In this document: one piece after another, positions 1 to 12,700 of the stretch
Position numbering within the stretch: the first letter of the stretch is position 1
How the letters are laid out: each line of letters opens with the position of its first letter
DNA from: Elmis aenea
Taxonomy: Eukaryota > Arthropoda > Insecta > Coleoptera > Elmidae
NCBI GenBank assembly: GCA_947652605.1
Contig: OX393578.1
Span: forward strand, 57,481,415-57,545,414
DNA: 64,000 nt
Reading direction: 5' to 3'
The notes under the pieces: generated by a model
Told to the model about the DNA's origin: nothing
Database searches by the model: none
What the model saw: the letters and a program-made list of their open reading frames with translations, nothing else
Position numbers and translations under genes: made by a program

Positions 1-2749
1 TAAAACCAGCTCATTGAAAGACATATGCAAAACAATTGTATTCATGTAAAGAGGCGATGGATAAACTGTTCCTGTGATATACATACAAATCAATAATGAA
101 AATTGTTTAGAAATAGTCGCTCAAGGAACATATGTATTAACTAAAGCACGGTATTTTTAGGAAATTATTAAAAATTAAAACCAGCTTATTGAAAGACATA
201 TGCAAAACCATTGTATTCCTGTAAAGAGGCGATGGATAAACTGTTCCTGTGATATACAAATCAATAATTAAAATTGTTTAGAAATAGTCGCTCAAGGAAC
301 ATATGTATTAACTAAAGCACGGTATTTTTAGGAAATTATTAAAAATTAAAACCAGCTCATTGAAAGACATATGCAAAACAATTGTATTCATGTAAAGAGG
401 CGATGGATAAACTGTTCCTGTCATATACAAATCAATAATTGAAATTGTTTCGAAATAGTCGCACAAGGAACATATGTATTAACTAAAGCACGGTATTTTT
501 AGGAAATTATTAAAAATTAAAACCAGCTTATTGAAAGACATATGCAAAACAATTGTATTCATGTAAAGAGGCGATGGATAAACTGTTCCTGTGATATACA
601 AATCAATAATTGAAATTGTTTCGAAATAGTCGCTCAAGGAACATATGTATTAACTAAAGCACGGTATTTTTAGGAAATTAGTAAAAATTAAAACCAGCTC
701 ATTGAAAGACATATGCAAAACAATTGTATTCATGTAAAGAGGCGATGGATAAACTGTTCCTGTGATATACAAATCAATAATTGAAATTGTTTCGAAATAG
801 TCGCACAAGGAACATATGTATTAACTAAAGCACGGTATTTTTAGGAAATTATTAAAAATTAATACCAGCTCATTGAAAGACATATGCAAAACAATTGTAT
901 TCATGTAAAGAGGCGATAGATAAACTATTTCTGTGATATACAAATCAATAATTGAAATTGTTTCGAAATAGTCGCACAAGGAACATATGTATTAACTAAT
1001 GCACGGTATTTTTAGGAAATTATTAAAAATTAAAACCAGCTCATTGAAAGACATATGCAAAACAATTTTATTCATGTAAAAAGGCGATGGATAAACTGTT
1101 CCTGTGATATACAAATCAATAATTAAAATTGTTTAGAAATAGTCGCACAAGGAACATATGTATTAACTAAAGCACGGTATTTTTAGGAAATTATTAAAAA
1201 TTAAAACCAGCTCATTGAAAGACATATGCAAAACAATTTTATTCATGTAAAAAGGCGATGGATAAACTGTTCCTGTGATATACAAATCAATAATTAAAAT
1301 TGTTTAGAAATAGTCGCACAAGGAACATATGTATTAACTAAAGCACGGTATTTTTAGGAAATTATTAAAAATTAATACCAGCTCATTGAAAGACATATGC
1401 AAAACAATTGTATTCATGTAAAGAGGCGATAGATAAACTATTTCTGTGATATACAAATCAATAATTGAAATTGTTTCGAAATAGTCGCACAAGGAACATA
1501 TGTATTAACTAATGCACGGTATTTTTAGGAAATTATTAAAAATTAAAACCAGCTCATTGAAAGACATATGCAAAACAATTGTATTCATGTAAAGAGGCGA
1601 TGGATAAACTGTTCCTGTGATATACATACAAATCAATAATGAAAATTGTTTAGAAATAGTCGCTCAAGGAACATATGTATTAACTAAAGCACGGTATTTT
1701 TAGGAAATTATTAAAAATTAAAACCAGCTTATTGAAAGACATATGCAAAACCATTGTATTCCTGTAAAGAGGCGATGGATAAACTGTTCCTGTGATATAC
1801 AAATCAATAATTAAAATTGTTTAGAAATAGTCGCTCAAGGAACATATGTATTAACTAAAGCACGGTATTTTTAGGAAATTATTAAAAATTAAAACCAGCT
1901 CATTGAAAGACATATGCAAAACAATTGTATTCATGTAAAGAGGCGATGGATAAACTGTTCCTGTCATATACAAATCAATAATTGAAATTGTTTCGAAATA
2001 GTCGCACAAGGAACATATGTATTAACTAAAGCACGGTATTTTTAGGAAATTATTAAAAATTAAAACCAGCTTATTGAAAGACATATGCAAAACAATTGTA
2101 TTCATGTAAAGAGGCGATGGATAAACTGTTCCTGTGATATACAAATCAATAATTGAAATTGTTTCGAAATAGTCGCTCAAGGAACATATGTATTAACTAA
2201 AGCACGGTATTTTTAGGAAATTAGTAAAAATTAAAACCAGCTCATTGAAAGACATATGCAAAACAATTGTATTCATGTAAAGAGGCGATGGATAAACTGT
2301 TCCTGTGATATACAAATCAATAATTAAAATTTTTTAGAAATAGTCGCTCAAGGAACATATGTATTAACTAAAGCACGGTATTTTTAGGAAATTATTAAAA
2401 ATTAAAACCAGCTCATTAAAAGACATATGCAAAACAATTGTATTCATGTAAAGAAGCGATGGATAAACTGTTCCTGTGATATACAAATCAATAATTAAAA
2501 TTGTTTAGAAATAGTCGCTCAAGGAACATATGTATTAACTAAAGCACGGTATTTTTAGGAAATTATTAAAAATTAAAACCAGCTCATTGAAAGACATATG
2601 CAAAACAATTGTATTCATGTAAAAAGGCGATGGATAAACTGTTCCTGTGATATACAAATCAATAATTAAAATTGTTTAGAAATAGTCGCACAAGGAACAT
2701 ATGTATTAACTAAAGCACGGTATTTTTAGGAAATTATTAAAAATTAATA
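1..2749. repeat. Array segment with 9-monomer (1543 bp) offset duplication
   Basis: Bases 1-687 (four monomers) recur from 1544 to about 2231 with the same marker variants. These are a 4-bp extra CATA in GATATACATACAAATC (82 and 1625), a CCATTG/TTCCTG monomer with CAGCTTATTG, a GTCATATAC monomer, and a fourth monomer ending in GAAATTAGTAAAAATT. The offset of 1543 equals nine monomers plus the 4-bp insertion. After the fourth monomer the two copies diverge. Inside the first copy, monomers 1036-1206 and 1207-1377 look identical to each other. The flanking GATAGATAAACTATTT monomers at 865-1035 and 1378-1548 are also the same type, a local signature of unequal exchange. No genes. Confidence 0.85.
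352..522. repeat. Representative 171-bp monomer with internal dyad symmetries
   Basis: This typical unit was used to describe the internal structure. It is 70.8% A+T with more A (71) than T (50) on the given strand. A potential hairpin has perfect 7-bp arms ATTTTTA (495-501) and TAAAAAT (511-517) around a 9-nt loop. Two longer-range inverted pairs exist: AAACAATT (376-383) with AATTGTTT (443-450), and TGTTCCT (413-419) with AGGAACA (466-472). The second and third pairs interleave, so they cannot both form as one nested stem. The palindromes CATATG (368-373 and 471-476) and CAATTG (379-384) recur in most monomers. Whether any of these is bound by a protein cannot be told from the sequence. Confidence 0.85.
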
Positions 2750-3565
2750 CCAGCTTATTGAAAGACATATGCAAAACAATTGTATTCATGTAAAGAGGCG
2801 ATGGATAAACTGTTCCTGTCATATAGAAATCAATAATTGAAATTGTTTCGAAATAGTCGCACAAGGAACATATGTATTAACTAAAGCACGGTATTTTTAG
2901 GAAATTATTAAAAATTAAAACCAGCTCATTGAAAGACATATGCAAAACAATTGTATTCATGTAAAGAGGCGATGGATAAACTGTTCCTGTGATATACAAA
3001 TCAATAATTAAAATTGTTCAGAAATAGTCGCTCAAGGAACATATGTATTAACTAATGCACGGTATTTTTAGGAAATTATTAAAAACTAAAACCAGCTCAT
3101 TAAAAGACATATGCAAAACAATTGTATTCCTGTAAAGAGGCGATGGATAAACTGTTCCTGTGATATACAAATCAATAATTAAAATTGTTTAGAAATAGTC
3201 GCTCAAGGAACATATGTATTAACTAAAGCACGGTATTTTTAGGAAATTATTAAAAATTAAAACCAGCTCATTGAAAGACATATGCAAAACAATTGTATTC
3301 CTGTAAAGAGGCGATGGATAAACTGTTCCTGTGATATACAAATCAATAATTAAAATTGTTTAGAAATATTCGCTCAAGGAACATTTGTATTAACTAAAGC
3401 ACGGTATTTTTAGGAAATTATTAAAAATTAAAACCAGCTCATTGAAAGACATATGCAAAACAATTGTATTCATGTAAAAAGGCGATGGATAAACTGTTCC
3501 TGTGATATACAAATCAATAATTAAAATTGTTTAGAAATAGTCGCACAAGGAACATATGTATTAAC

Positions 3566-3568
3566 TAA
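3566..3568. repeat. Target-site duplication TAA, left of MITE copy 1
   Basis: TAA here matches TAA at 3709-3711 on the far side of the element. Uninterrupted relatives at 48672-48674 and 63041-63043 have a single TAA at this point, as expected for a staggered-cut insertion. Confidence 0.8.
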
Positions 3569-3708
3569 TGGTGCCTGTACACCTGAGAGTAAAGTACTCT
3601 CGAGAGTAGCGTCGCCAAGGATACAGCCCCTGAGAGTAACTCGCGATTGGCTGTATCCTTGGCGACGCTACTCTCGAGAGTACTTTACTCTCAGGTGTAC
3701 AGGCACCA
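3569..3708. mobile_element. Foldback MITE, copy 1 (140 bp), probably PIF/Harbinger (Tourist-like)
   Basis: A 140-bp insertion interrupts a satellite monomer. Terminal inverted repeats of 60 bp at 3569-3628 and 3649-3708 are perfect complements (60 of 60), and begin TGGTGCCTGTACACC. They enclose a 20-bp spacer (3629-3648). TAA at 3566-3568 and 3709-3711 flanks it, and removing the element plus one TAA restores the normal TTAACTAAAGCACGG. Each arm holds a further 14-bp palindrome, TACTCTCGAGAGTA (3595-3608 on the left). The 11-mer CCTGAGAGTAA occurs in the left arm (3582-3592) and again in the spacer (3629-3639). GC is 74/140 against 29% for the satellite. There is no transposase, so it is non-autonomous. 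The family call rests on the 3-bp TAA target duplication known for PIF/Harbinger. A 2-bp TA duplication can be drawn but leaves the ends asymmetric. Confidence 0.88.
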
Positions 3709-3711
3709 TAA
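3709..3711. repeat. Target-site duplication TAA, right of MITE copy 1
   Basis: This is the partner of TAA at 3566-3568. It is followed by AGCACGG, the normal continuation of the monomer. Confidence 0.8.
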
Positions 3712-6700
3712 AGCACGGTATTTTTAGGAAATTATTAAAAATTAATACCAGCTCATTGAAAGACATATGCAAAACAATTGTATTCATGTAAAGAGGCGAT
3801 TGATAAACTGTTCCTGTGATATACAAATCAATAATTGAAATTGTTTCGAAATAGTAGCACAAGGAACATATGTATTAACTAAAGCACGGTATTTTTAGGA
3901 AATTATTAAAAATTAAAACCAGCTCATTGAAAGACATATGCAAAACAATTTTATTCATGTAAAAAGGCGATGGATAAACTGTTCCTGTGATATACAAATC
4001 AATAATTAAAATTGTTTAGAAATAGTCGCACAAGGAACATATGTATTAACTAAAGCACGGTATTTTTAGGAAATTATTAAAAATTAATACCAGCTCATTG
4101 AAAGACATACGCAAAACAATTGTATTCATGTAAAGAGGCGATAGATAAACTGTTCCTGTGATATACAAATCAATAATTGAAATTGTTTCGAAATAGTCGC
4201 ACAAGGAACATATGTATTAACTAATGCACGGTATTTTTAGGAAATTATTAAAAATTAAAACCAGCTCATTGAAAGACATATGCAAAACAATTGTATTCAT
4301 GTAAAGAGGCGATGGATAAACTGTTCCTGTCATATACAAATCAATAATTGAAATTGTTTCGAAATAGTCGCACAAGGAACATATGTATTATCTAAAGCAC
4401 GGTATTTTTAGGAAATTATTAAAAATTAAAACCAGCTCATTGAAAGACATATGCAAAACAATTGTATTTATGTAAAGAGGCGATGGATAAACTGTTCCTG
4501 TGATATACAAATCAATAATTTAAATTGTTCAGAAATAGTCGCTCAAAGAACATATGTATTAACTAATGCACGGTATTTTTAGGAAATTATTAAAAATTCA
4601 AACCAGCTCATTGAAAGACATATGCAAAACAATTGTATTCCTGTAAAGAGGCGATGGATAAACTGTTCCTGTGATATACAAATCAATAATTAAAATTGTT
4701 TAGAAATAGTCGCTCAAGGAACATATGTATTAACTAAAGCATGGTGTTTTTAGGAAATTATTAAAAATTAAAACCAGCTCATTGAAAGACATATGCAAAA
4801 CAATTGTATTCCTGTAAAGAGGCGATGGATAAACTGTTCCTGTGATATACAAATCAATAATTAAAATTGTTTAGAAATAGTCGCTCAAGGAACATATGTA
4901 TTAACTAAAGCACGGTATTTTTAGGAAATTATTAAAAATTAAAACCAGCTCATTGAAAGACATATGCAAAACAATTGTATTCCTGTAAAAAGGCGATGGA
5001 TAAACTGTTCCTGTGATATACAAATCAATAATTAAAATTGTTTAGAAAGAGTCGCTCAAGGAACATATGTATTAACTAATGCACGGTATTTTTAGGAAAT
5101 TATTAAAAATTAAAACCAGCTTATTGAAAGACATATGCAAAAAAATTGTATTCCTGTAAAGAGGCGATGGATAAACTGTTCCTGTGATATACAAATCAAT
5201 AATTAAAATTGTTTAAAAATAGTCGCTCAAGGAACATATGTATTAACTAAAGCACGGTATTTTTAGGAAATTATTAAAAATTAAAACCAGCTCATTGAAA
5301 GCCATATGCAAAACAATTGTATTCATGTAAAGAGGCGATGGATAAACTGTTCCTGTAATATACAAATCAATAATTGAAATTGTTTCGAAATAGTCGCACA
5401 AGGAACATATGTATTAACTAAAGCACGGTATTTTTAGGAAATTATTAAAAATTAATGCCAGCTCATTGAAAGACATATGCAAAACAATTGTATTCATGTA
5501 AAGAGGCGATGGATAAACTGTTTCTGTGATATACAAATCAATAATTAAAATTGTTTAGAAATAGTCGCTCAAGGAACATATGTATTAACTAAAGCACGGT
5601 ATTTTTAGGAAATTATTAAAAATTAAAACCAGCTCATTGAAAGACATATGCAAAACAATTGTATTCATGTAAAGAGGCGATGGATAAACTGTTCCTGTGA
5701 TATTCAAATCAATAATTAAAATCGTTTAGAAATAGTCGCTCAAGGAACATATGTATTAACTAAAGCACGGTATTTTTAGGAAATTATTAAAAATTAAAAC
5801 CAGCTCATTGAAAGACATATGCAAAACAATTGTATTCATGTAAAGAGGCGATGGATAAACTGTTCCTGTGATATACAAATCAATAATTAAAATTGTTCAG
5901 AAATAGTCGCTCAAGGAACATATGTATTAACTAATGCACGGTATTTTTAGGAAATTATTAAAAATTAAAACCAGCTCATTGAAAGACATATGCAAAACAA
6001 TTGTATTCCTGTAAAGAGGCGATGGATAAACTGTTCCTGTGATATACAAATCAATAATTAAAATTGTTTAGAAATAGTCGCTCAAGGAACATATGTATTA
6101 ACTAAAGCACGGTATTTTTAGGAAATTATTAAAAATTAAAACCAGCTCATTGAAAGACTTATGCAAAACAATTGTATTCATGTAAAGAGGCGATGGATAA
6201 ACTGTTCCTGTCATATACAAATCAATAATTGAAATTGTTTCGAAATAGTCGCACAAGGAACATATGTATTAACTAAAGCACGGTATTTTTAGGAAATTAT
6301 TAAAAATTAATACCAGCTCATTAAAAGACATATGCTAAACAATTGTATTCATGTAAAGAGGCGATGGATAAACTGTTCCTGTGATATACAAATCAATAAT
6401 TAAAATTGTTCAGAAATAGTCGCTCAAGGAACATATGTATTAACTAAAGCACGGTATTTTTAGGAAATTATTAAAAATTAAAACCAGCTCACTGAAAGAC
6501 ATATGCAAAACAATTGTATTCATGTAAAGAGGCGATGGATAAACTGTTCCTGTGATATACAAATCAATAATAGAAATTGTTTCGAAATAGTCGCACAAGG
6601 AACATATGTATTAACTAAAGCACGGTATTTTTAGGAAATTAGTAAAAATTAAAACCAGCTCTTTGAAAGACATTCGCATAACAATTGTATTTATGTAAAG

Positions 6701-6996
6701 AGGCGATGGATAAACTGTTTCTGTGATATACAAATCAATAATTAAAAATGTTCAGAAATAGTCGCTCAAGAAACATATGTATTAACTAAAGCACGGTATT
6801 TTTAGGAAATTATTAAAAATTAAAACCAGCTCATTGAAAGACATATGCAAAACAATTGTATTCCTGTAAAGAGGCGATGGATAAACTGTTCCTGTGATAT
6901 ACAAATCAATAATTAAAATTGTTTAGAAATAGTCGCACAAGGAACATATGTATTAACTAAAGCACGGTATTTTTAGGAAATTATTAAAAATTAATA

Positions 6997-9736
6997 CCAG
7001 CTCATTGAAAGACATATGCAAAACAATTGTATTCATGTAAAGAGGCGATGGATAATTTGTTCCTGTGATATACAAATCAATAATTGAAATTGTTTCGAAA
7101 TAGTCGCACAAGGAACATATGTATTAACTAAAGCACGGTATTTTTAGGAAATTATTAAAAATTAAAACCAGCTCATTGAAAGACATATGCAAAACTATTT
7201 TATTCATGTAAAGAGGCGATGGATAAACTGTTCCTGTGATATACAAATCAATAATTAAAATTGTTTAGAAATAGTCGCACAAGGAACATATGTATTAACT
7301 AAAGCACGGTATTTTTAGGAAATTATTAAAAATTAATACCAGCTCATTGAAAGACATATGCAAAACAATTGTATTCATGTAAAGAGGCGATGGATAAACT
7401 GTTCCTGTGATATACAAATCAATAATTGAAATTGTTTCGAAATAGTCGCACAAGGAACATATGTATTAACTAATGCACGGTATTTTTAGGAAATTATTAA
7501 AAATTAAAACCAGCTCATTGAAAGACATATGCAAAACAATTGTATTCATGTAAAGAGGCGATGGATAAACTGTTCCTGTCATATAGAAATCAATAATTGA
7601 AATTGTTTCGAAATAGTCGCACAAGGAACATATGTATTAACTAAAGCACGGTATTTTTAGGAAATTATTAAAAATTAAAACCAGCTCATTGAAAGACACA
7701 TGCAAAACAATTGTATTCATGTAAAGAGGCGATGGATAAACTGTTCCTGTGATATACAAATTAATAATTAAAATTGTTCAGAAATAGTCGCTCAAGGAAC
7801 ATATGTATTAACTAATGCACGGTATTTTTAGGAAATTATTAAAAATTAAAACCAGCTCATTGAAAGACATATGCAAAACAATTGTATTCCTGTAAAGAGG
7901 CGATGGATAAACTGTTCCTGTGATATACAAATCAATAATTAAAATTGTTTAGAAATAGTCGCTCAAGGAACATAATTATGTATTAACTAAAGCACGGTAT
8001 TTTTAGGAAATTATTAAAAATTAAAACCAGCTCATTGAAAAAAATATGCAAAACAATTGTAATCCTGCAAAGAGGCGATGGATAAACTGTTCCTGTGATA
8101 TACAAATCAATAATTAAAATTGTTTAGAAATAGTCGCTCAAGGAACATTTGTATTAACTAAAGCACGGTATTTTTAGGAAATTATTAAAAATTAATACCA
8201 GCTCATTGAAAGACATATGCAAAACAATTGTATTCATGTAAAGAGGCGATTGATAAACTGTTCCTGTGATATACAAATCAATAAATGAAATTGTTTCGAA
8301 ATAGTAGCACAAGGAACATATGTATTAACTAAAGCACGGTATTTTTAGGAAATTATTAAAAATTAATACCAGCTCATTGAAAGACATATGCAAAACAATT
8401 GTATTCATGTAAAGAGGCGATGGATAAACTGTTCCTGTGATATACAAATCAATAATTGAAATTGTTTCGAAATAGTCGCACAAGAAACATATGTATTAAC
8501 TAATGCACGGTATTTTTAGGAAATTATTAAAAATTAATACCAGCTCATTGAAAGACATATGCAAAACAATTGTATTCATGTAAAGAGGCGATTGATAAAC
8601 TGTTCCTGTGATATACAAATCAATAAATGAAATTGTTTCGAAAAAGTAGCACAAGGAACATATGTATTAACTAAAGCACGGTATTTTTAGGAAATTATTA
8701 AAAATTAAAACCAGCTCATTGAAAGACATATGCAAAACAATTTTATTCATGTAAAAAGGCGATGGATAAACTGTTCCTGTGATATACAAATCAATAATTA
8801 AAATTGTTTAGAAATAGTCGCACAAGGAACATATGTATTAACTAAAGCACGGTATTTTTAGGAAATTATTAAAAATTAATACCAGCTCATTGAAAGACAT
8901 ATGCAAAACAATTGTATTCATGTAAAGAGGCGATAGATAAACTATTTCTGTGATATACAAATCAATAATTGAAATTGTTTCGAAATAGTCGCACAAGGAA
9001 CATATGTATTAACTAATGCACGGTATTTTTAGGAAATTATTAAAAATTAAAACCAGCTCATTGAAAGACATATGCAAAACCATTGTATTCCTGTAAAGAG
9101 GCGATGGATAAACTGTTCCTGTGATATACAAATCAATAATTAAAATTGTTTAGAAATAGTCGCTCAAGGAACATATGTATTAACTAAAGCACGGTATTTT
9201 TAGGAAATTATTAAAAATTAAAACCAGCTCATTAAAAGACATATGCAAAACAATTGTATTCATGTAAAGAGGCGATGGATAAACTGTTCCTGTCATATAC
9301 AAATCAATAATTGAAATTGTTTCGAAATAGTCGCACAAGGAACATATGTATTAACTAAAGCACGGTATTTTTAGGAAATTATTAAAAATTAAAACCAGCT
9401 TATTGAAAGACATATGCAAAACAATTGTATTCATGTAAAGAGGCGATGGATAAACTGTTCCTGTGATATACAAATCAATAATTAAAATTGTTTAGAAATA
9501 GTCGCTCAAGGAACATATGTATTAACTAAAGCACGGTATTTTTAGGAAATTATTAAAAATTAAAACCAGCTCATTGAAAGACATATGCAAAACAATTGTA
9601 TTCATGTAAAGAGGCGATGGATAAACTGTTCCTGTGATATACAAATCAATAATTAAAATTGTTTTGAAATAGTCGCTCAAGGAACATATGTATTAACTAA
9701 AGCACGGTATTTTTAGGAAATTATTAAAAATTAAAA
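6997..9736. repeat. Variant satellite segment with an empty relative of the MITE block
   Basis: Ordinary head-to-tail monomers fill this stretch; there are no genes. From 7510 it repeats the beginning of the 2750 block: GTCATATAGAAATC, then a TTCAG/AATGCAC monomer, then a unit with ACATTTG. That unit is followed directly by a GCGATTGATAAACTG monomer at 8198, with no MITE and one monomer fewer than block copy 1. A 4-bp insertion gives ACATAATTATG at about 7971-7980. A two-monomer tandem duplication (period 342) is seen between CCAGCT at 8198 and 8540; both copies carry GATTGATAAACTG, AATGAAATTG and AGTAGCAC. Confidence 0.8.
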
Positions 9737-12700
9737 CCAGCTCATTGAAAGACATATGCAAAACAATTGTATTCATGTAAAGAGGCGATGGATAAACTGT
9801 TCCTATGATATACAAATCAATAATTAAAATTGTTCAGAAATAGTCGCTCAAGGAACATATGTATTAACTAATGCACGGTATTTTTAGGAAATTATTAAAA
9901 ATTAAAACCAGCTCATTGAAAGACATATGCAAAACAATTGTATTCCTGTAAAGAGGCGATGGATAAACTGTTCCTGTGATATACAAATCAATAATTAAAA
10001 TTGTTTAGAAATAGTCGCTCAAGGAACATATGTATTAACTAAAGCACGGTATTTTTAGGAAATTATTAAAAATTAAAACCAGCTCATTGAAAGACATATG
10101 CAAAACAATTGTATTCATGTAAAGAGGCGATAGATAAACTGTTCCTGTGATATACAAATCAATAATTGAAATTGTTTCGAAATAGTCGCACAAGGAACAT
10201 ATGTATTAACTAAAGCACGGTATTTTTAGGAAATTATTAAAAATTAATACCAGCTCATTGAAAGACATATGCAAAACAATTGTATTTATGTAAAGAGGCG
10301 ATGGATAAACTGTTTCTGTGATATACAAATCAATAATTAAAATTGTTTAGAAATAGTCGCTCAAGGAACATATGTATTAACTAAAGCACGGTATTTTTAG
10401 GAAATTATTAAAAAATAAAACCAGCTCATTGAAAGACATATGCAAAACAATTGTATTCATGTAAAGAAGCGATGGATAAACTGTTCCTGTCATATACAAA
10501 TCAATAATTGAAATTGTTTTGAAATAGTCGCACAAGGAACATATGTATTAACTAAAGCACGGTATTTTTAGGAAATTATTAAAAATTAAAACCAGCTCAT
10601 TGAAAGACATATGCAAAACAATTTTATTCATGTAAAAAGGCGATGGATAAACTGTTCCTGTCATATACAAATCAATAATTGAAATTGTTTCGAAATAGTC
10701 GCACAAGGAACATATGTATTAACTAAAGCACGGTATTTTTAGGAAATTAGTAAAAATTAAAACCAGCTCTTTGAAAGACATATGCAAAACAATTGTATTC
10801 ATGTAAAGAGGCGATGGATAAACTTTTTCTGTGATATACAAATCAATAATTAAAATTGTTCAGAAATAGTCGCTCAAGGAACATATGTATTAACTAAAGC
10901 ACGGTATTTTTAGGAAATTATTAAAAATTAAAACCAGCTCATTGAAAGACATATGCAAAACAATTGTATTCCTGTAAAGAGGCGATGGATAAACTGTTTC
11001 TGTGATATACAAATCAATAATTAAAATTGTTCAGAAATAGTCGCTCAAGGAACATATGTATTAACTAAAGCACGGTATTTTTAGGAAATTTTTAAAAATT
11101 AAAACCAGCTCATTGAAAGACATATGCAAAACAATTGTATTCCTGTAAAGAGGCGATGGATAAACTGTTTCTGTGATATACAAATCAATAATTAAAATTG
11201 TTCAGAAATAGTCGCTCAAGGAACATATGTATTAACTAAAGCACGGTATTTTTAGGAAATTATTAAAAATTAAAACCAGCTCATTGAAAGACATATGCAA
11301 AACAATTGTATTCCTGTAAAGAGGCGATGGATAAACTGTTTCTGTGACATACAAATCAATAATTAAAATTGTTCAGAAATAGTCGCTCAAGGAACATATG
11401 TATTAACTAAAGCACGGTATTTTTAGGAAATTATTAAAAATTAAAACCAGCTCATTGAAAGACATATGCAAAACAATTGTATTCATGTAAAGAGGCGATG
11501 GATAAACTGTTCCTGTGATATACAAATCAATAATTAAAATTGTTTCGAAATAGTCGCTCAAGGAACATATGTATTAACTAAAGCACGGTATTTTTAGGAA
11601 ATTATTAAAAATTAAAACCAGCTCATTGAAAGACATATGCAAAACCATTTTATTCATGTAAAGAGGCGATGGATAAACTGTTCCTGTGATATACAAATCA
11701 ATAATTAAAATTGTTTCGAAATAGTCGCTCAAGGAACATATGTATTAACTAAAGCACGGTATTTTTAGGAAATTAGTAAAAATTAAAACCAGCTCATTGA
11801 AAGACATATGCAAAACAATTGTATTTATGTAAAGAGGCGATGGATAAACTGTTCCTGTGATATACAAATCAATAATTAAAATTGTTTAGAAATAGTCGCT
11901 CAAGGAACATATGTATTAACTAAAGCACGGTATTTTTAGGAAATTATTAAAAATTAAAACCAGCTCATTGAAAGACATATGCAAAACAATTGTATTCATG
12001 TAAAGAGGCGATAGATAAACTGTTCCTGTGATATACAAATCAATAATTGAAATTGTTTCGAAATAGTCGCACAAGGAACATATGTATTAACTAAAGCACG
12101 GTATTTTTAGGAAATTATTAAAAATTAATACCAGCTCATTGAAAGACATATGCAAAACAATTGTATTTATGTAAAGAGGCGATTGATAAACTGTTCCTGT
12201 GATATACAAATCAATAAATGAAATTGTTTCGAAAAAGTAGCACAAGGAACATATGTATTAACTAAAGCACGGTATTTTTAGGAAATTATTAAAAATTAAA
12301 ACCAGCTCATTGAAAGACATATGCAAAACAATTTTATTCATGTAAAAAGGCGATGGATAAACTGTTCCTGTGATATACAAATCAATAATTAAAATTGTTT
12401 AGAAATAGTCGCACAAGGAACATATGTATTAACTAAAGCACGGTATTTTTAGGAAATTATTAAAAATTAATACCAGCTCATTGAAAGACATATGCAAAAC
12501 AATTGTATTCATGTAAAGAGGCGATAGATAAACTATTTCTGTGATATACAAATCAATAATTAAAATTGTTTAGAAACAGTCGCACAAGGAACATATGTAT
12601 TAACTAAAGCACGGTATTTTTAGGAAATTATTAAAAATTAATACCAGCTCATTGAAAGACATATGCAAAACAATTGTATTCATGTAAAGAGGCGATAGAT

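Larger units (their letters stand above)
2750..6996. repeat. Duplicated satellite block, copy 1 (about 4.25 kb, carries MITE copy 1)
   Basis: This run of monomers is matched, in order, by 32818-38096. Shared rare variants include GTCATATAGAAATC (2819), ACATTTG for ACATATG (about 3383), the MITE (3569), GACATACGC (4104), TATTATCTAAAG (about 4388), CTCAAAGAAC (about 4546), AAGCATGG (about 4737), GCAAAAAAATTG (5137), TATGCTAAAC (about 6332) and GACATTCGCATAAC (6671). The offset is 30068 bp at the start, 30066 through the MITE, 30074 after an 8-bp duplication in the other copy, and 31100 after its 1026-bp inner duplication. The similarity fades at about 6.9-7.0 kb. Confidence 0.85.

Noticed and set aside
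495..517. Bacterial-style terminator in each monomer (stem with T-rich run)
   Set aside because: The stem is only A/T pairs, recurs every 171 bp in a eukaryotic-type satellite, and follows no gene.
3569..3708. Rho-independent terminator or structured RNA gene, from the strong hairpin
   Set aside because: A 60-bp perfect stem flanked by TAA duplications at a site empty in paralogues is better explained as a transposed foldback element.
3668..3862. Reverse-strand 64-codon reading frame
   Set aside because: It runs from a satellite monomer into the right arm of the MITE, shows no domain, and appears again at 33734-33928 only because the segment was duplicated.
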